From an uncultured Lachnospiraceae bacterium (GTDB lineage Bacteria; Bacillota; Clostridia; Lachnospirales; Lachnospiraceae): 16,566 nt of DNA. Shown piece after piece: positions 14,928 through 16,566 of this stretch; positions within the stretch are counted from its first letter, which is position 1; each line of letters starts with the position of its first letter. The notes under the pieces are model-generated. The model made no database searches, had not been told where the DNA came from, and saw only the letters and a list, made by a program, of their open reading frames with translations. The position numbers and the translations under genes were made by a program. The stretch covers positions 1 to 16,566 of the forward strand of contig CADBRG010000184.1 in assembly GCA_902797015.1 (NCBI GenBank). Reading direction: 5' to 3'.

Positions 14928-15764
14928 GTGACAGACGAATTATTACAGGAAGTACATGCGGCGGAGCTGAAAATGCTCAAAGCAGTAGATGCACTTTGCC
15001 GCAGGCATGGTATTACATATACTATATATTGCGGGACCCTGTTGGGGGCAGTCCGTCATGGAGGATTTATTCCCTGGGACGATGATATTGATCTTGCCAT
15101 GCCCCTGGATGACTATAATCGTTTTCTGAAGGTGGCGCAGGAGCTGCCAGCGCCATATGTTATGCAGAACCGCTATAACACAAAAGCCTTCCCGTATGTG
15201 TGGAGTAAAGTATATGCAGATGGTACGGCATATATCAAAAATGGCATGCGGAAGCCGGGGGATCTTCACATGGGGATTTCTCTGGACATATATCCGTTTA
15301 ACGGGGCCGCACGTACAAAAAGGGGTGAAAAACTCCAATGGTTCCTGATCGAATGTGCGACTGCGTCACGAACCGCGGAATTATATCGGGCAACAGGAGA
15401 GGCAACCCGCTTTCGGCAGAAATTCATGATGCATGTGCCATACTGGTTTAGAAAAACTGCCGGAAATCTGTGCCTGCGGATGGCCATTCGGGATCCGGAA
15501 AAGTGCGAAACAAAGGGAACATTGGACGTAGCCCGTTTTGAGGGCAAGTACAAGCGGGATGACTGGAAGGAATTGACGACAGCAAAATTTGAAGATCAGG
15601 AATTTCCCATACCGGTGGATTACGATGGGATGCTTCGGATCATATATGGGGATTATATGAAGCTGCCGCCGGAAGATAAACGGTGTGCACACCGTGACTC
15701 CGATTGGATTCTTGATGTACATAAAGATTATCGGGAATATCTGAAAGAATGGAACGAGAATTGA
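14928..15764 (+). CDS. LicD-family phosphotransferase
   Basis: A 278-residue LicD protein. The core CGTLLGAVRHGGFIPWDDD (about 35-53) followed by IDLAMPLDDYNRF is complete, and IYGDYMKLPPEDKR closes the domain as usual. I use GTG 14928, which gives the typical short N-terminal helix before the core and follows AGAAAGAAG. The 3' end overlaps the next licD gene by 16 nt, suggesting coupled translation. With tagD upstream, transfer of phosphoglycerol from CDP-glycerol is a reasonable guess; phosphocholine or phosphoribitol remain possible, as no matching synthesis gene is seen for either. It shares the core motif with the LicD at 1072 but differs elsewhere, so the copies probably modify different positions. 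Confidence 0.87.
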   Translation: MTDELLQEVHAAELKMLKAVDALCRRHGITYTIYCGTLLGAVRHGGFIPWDDDIDLAMPLDDYNRFLKVAQELPAPYVMQNRYNTKAFPYVWSKVYADGTAYIKNGMRKPGDLHMGISLDIYPFNGAARTKRGEKLQWFLIECATASRTAELYRATGEATRFRQKFMMHVPYWFRKTAGNLCLRMAIRDPEKCETKGTLDVARFEGKYKRDDWKELTTAKFEDQEFPIPVDYDGMLRIIYGDYMKLPPEDKRCAHRDSDWILDVHKDYREYLKEWNEN

Positions 15765-16566
15765 CTTTATCTCCGGAGATGCTTCGGCAGCTGCAGCTTT
15801 TGGAACTGGAATTGCTTACAGAAGTGGACCGGATATGCAAAAAGCATCATATTCACTATAACATTGTGGCAGGAACGATGCTTGGCGCGGTTCGTCACGG
15901 TGGGTTTATCCCCTGGGATGATGATGCTGATGTGGCTATGCTGCGGAAGGAGTACAATCGGTTTCGGGAAGCATGTGTCAGAGAACTTGATACAACGCGT
16001 TATTACTTTCAGGATCATAAAGTCACACCGGGTTATCGCTGGGGATATGGAAAACTCCGTCTGAAAAATACGTTGTTTAAACAGGTCGGCAGAGAACATA
16101 TGCCGTATGATCAGGGGGTGTTTATAGATATTTTCCCTCTGGATGCGGTCCCGGACAGGCAGTTTTTCAGAACTGTTGTAAATATACAATGCTTTTTCGT
16201 CCGAAAGGTTCTCTGGTCGAAAGCCGGGATCCGGGCGGAAAAAAGCGCATGGAAGCGGCTGCTGTGCCGCATTGCAGACAGGATACCTGAAAAAACAGCA
16301 TTGTCATGGTATGAACGTCTGATCCGGCAGGCGGGACAGCGGAATACAAAATGGACGAGGATCCTGATGTTCCCCACGCCCAACAGATGCTGGGGTTATC
16401 CGGTGCGCTGGTATACGGGTGAAGAGGAGATCTCTTTTGAAGGGATTGTTTTTCCCGGAGTGACAGATGCCGACGGTTACCTCCGTTTTAAATATGGAGA
16501 GTATCGGATCATGCCGCCGCCGGAACAGAGGAAATACCATCCGGTCAGTTGTTTGCAGCTCGTGAA
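15749..16566 (+). CDS. LicD-family phosphotransferase, cut by the window end
   Basis: The frame from ATG 15749 is open for 272 codons to the last base, so the protein is incomplete at the C-terminus by a few residues at least. It starts MERELTLSPEMLRQLQLL and has the LicD core GTMLGAVRHGGFIPWDDDAD (about 42-61), followed by the metal-binding PYDQGVFIDIFPLD and a late FKYGEYRIMPPPEQRKYHP, the equivalent of the Tyr-Gly-Asp-Tyr tail. It begins inside the preceding licD gene (16-nt overlap), which indicates coupled translation. It is the third LicD protein of the locus. Alanine replaces the usual Ile or Leu between the Asp triplet and the fourth Asp. The donor is unknown. Confidence 0.85.
   Translation, partial: MERELTLSPEMLRQLQLLELELLTEVDRICKKHHIHYNIVAGTMLGAVRHGGFIPWDDDADVAMLRKEYNRFREACVRELDTTRYYFQDHKVTPGYRWGYGKLRLKNTLFKQVGREHMPYDQGVFIDIFPLDAVPDRQFFRTVVNIQCFFVRKVLWSKAGIRAEKSAWKRLLCRIADRIPEKTALSWYERLIRQAGQRNTKWTRILMFPTPNRCWGYPVRWYTGEEEISFEGIVFPGVTDADGYLRFKYGEYRIMPPPEQRKYHPVSCLQLV

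Noticed and set aside
1..16566. CRISPR arrays, tRNA or rRNA genes, toxin-antitoxin pairs, phage genes
   Set aside because: I saw no spaced short direct repeats, no tRNA-like cloverleaf and no recognisable genes of these kinds. The only mobile DNA seen is the IS element.

Overview
The window looks like part of a cell-surface polysaccharide (capsule or secondary cell-wall polymer) biosynthesis locus from a Gram-positive anaerobe, most likely a Lachnospiraceae-type clostridium. The signs are the gene content, purine-rich Shine-Dalgarno sites, several GTG/TTG starts, moderate GC and the presence of PL9 and GH10 modules. No ribosomal or housekeeping gene is present, so the taxon is an inference.

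Layout. (i) 1-8054, plus strand, one tightly packed run: the 3' end of rmlA (dTDP-glucose synthesis), an O-fucosyltransferase-like protein, a LicD-family phosphotransferase, a GT2 glycosyltransferase, glf (UDP-galactopyranose mutase), a second GT2, and a 948-residue fusion of a LamG-like domain, a PL9 polysaccharide-lyase domain and a GT4 glycosyltransferase. (ii) 8051-9142, minus strand: a GT4 glycosyltransferase whose stop codon overlaps that of the fusion gene. (iii) 9239-11940: a third GT2 gene, paralogous to the one at 1999, split after its sixth codon by a 1674-bp IS3-like element that left a 6-bp target duplication. Just beyond its stop lies a short scar that looks like an internal piece of glf. 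(iv) 11941-12954, minus strand: a fourth GT2. (v) 13106-16566, plus strand: tagD (CDP-glycerol synthesis), a GH10 xylanase-like gene without signal peptide, and two overlapping licD genes, the last cut by the window end.

How it may work together. RmlA and Glf point to dTDP-6-deoxyhexose (usually rhamnose) and UDP-galactofuranose donors. The GT2 and GT4 enzymes would assemble the repeat unit. TagD would supply CDP-glycerol and one or more LicD proteins would place phosphoglycerol on the glycan. No flippase, polymerase, ABC exporter, initiating phosphoglycosyltransferase or length regulator is visible here.

The most unusual feature is that two folds normally used by secreted plant-polysaccharide-degrading enzymes sit inside this biosynthetic cluster without secretion signals. 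The PL9 domain is fused to a glycosyltransferase and keeps its calcium and lysine residues. The GH10 protein has its predicted acid/base Glu replaced by Asp. They may edit, bind or measure the nascent glycan, but that is inference. The middle of the locus (9.1-13.0 kb) is scarred by duplication, deletion, inversion and IS insertion.
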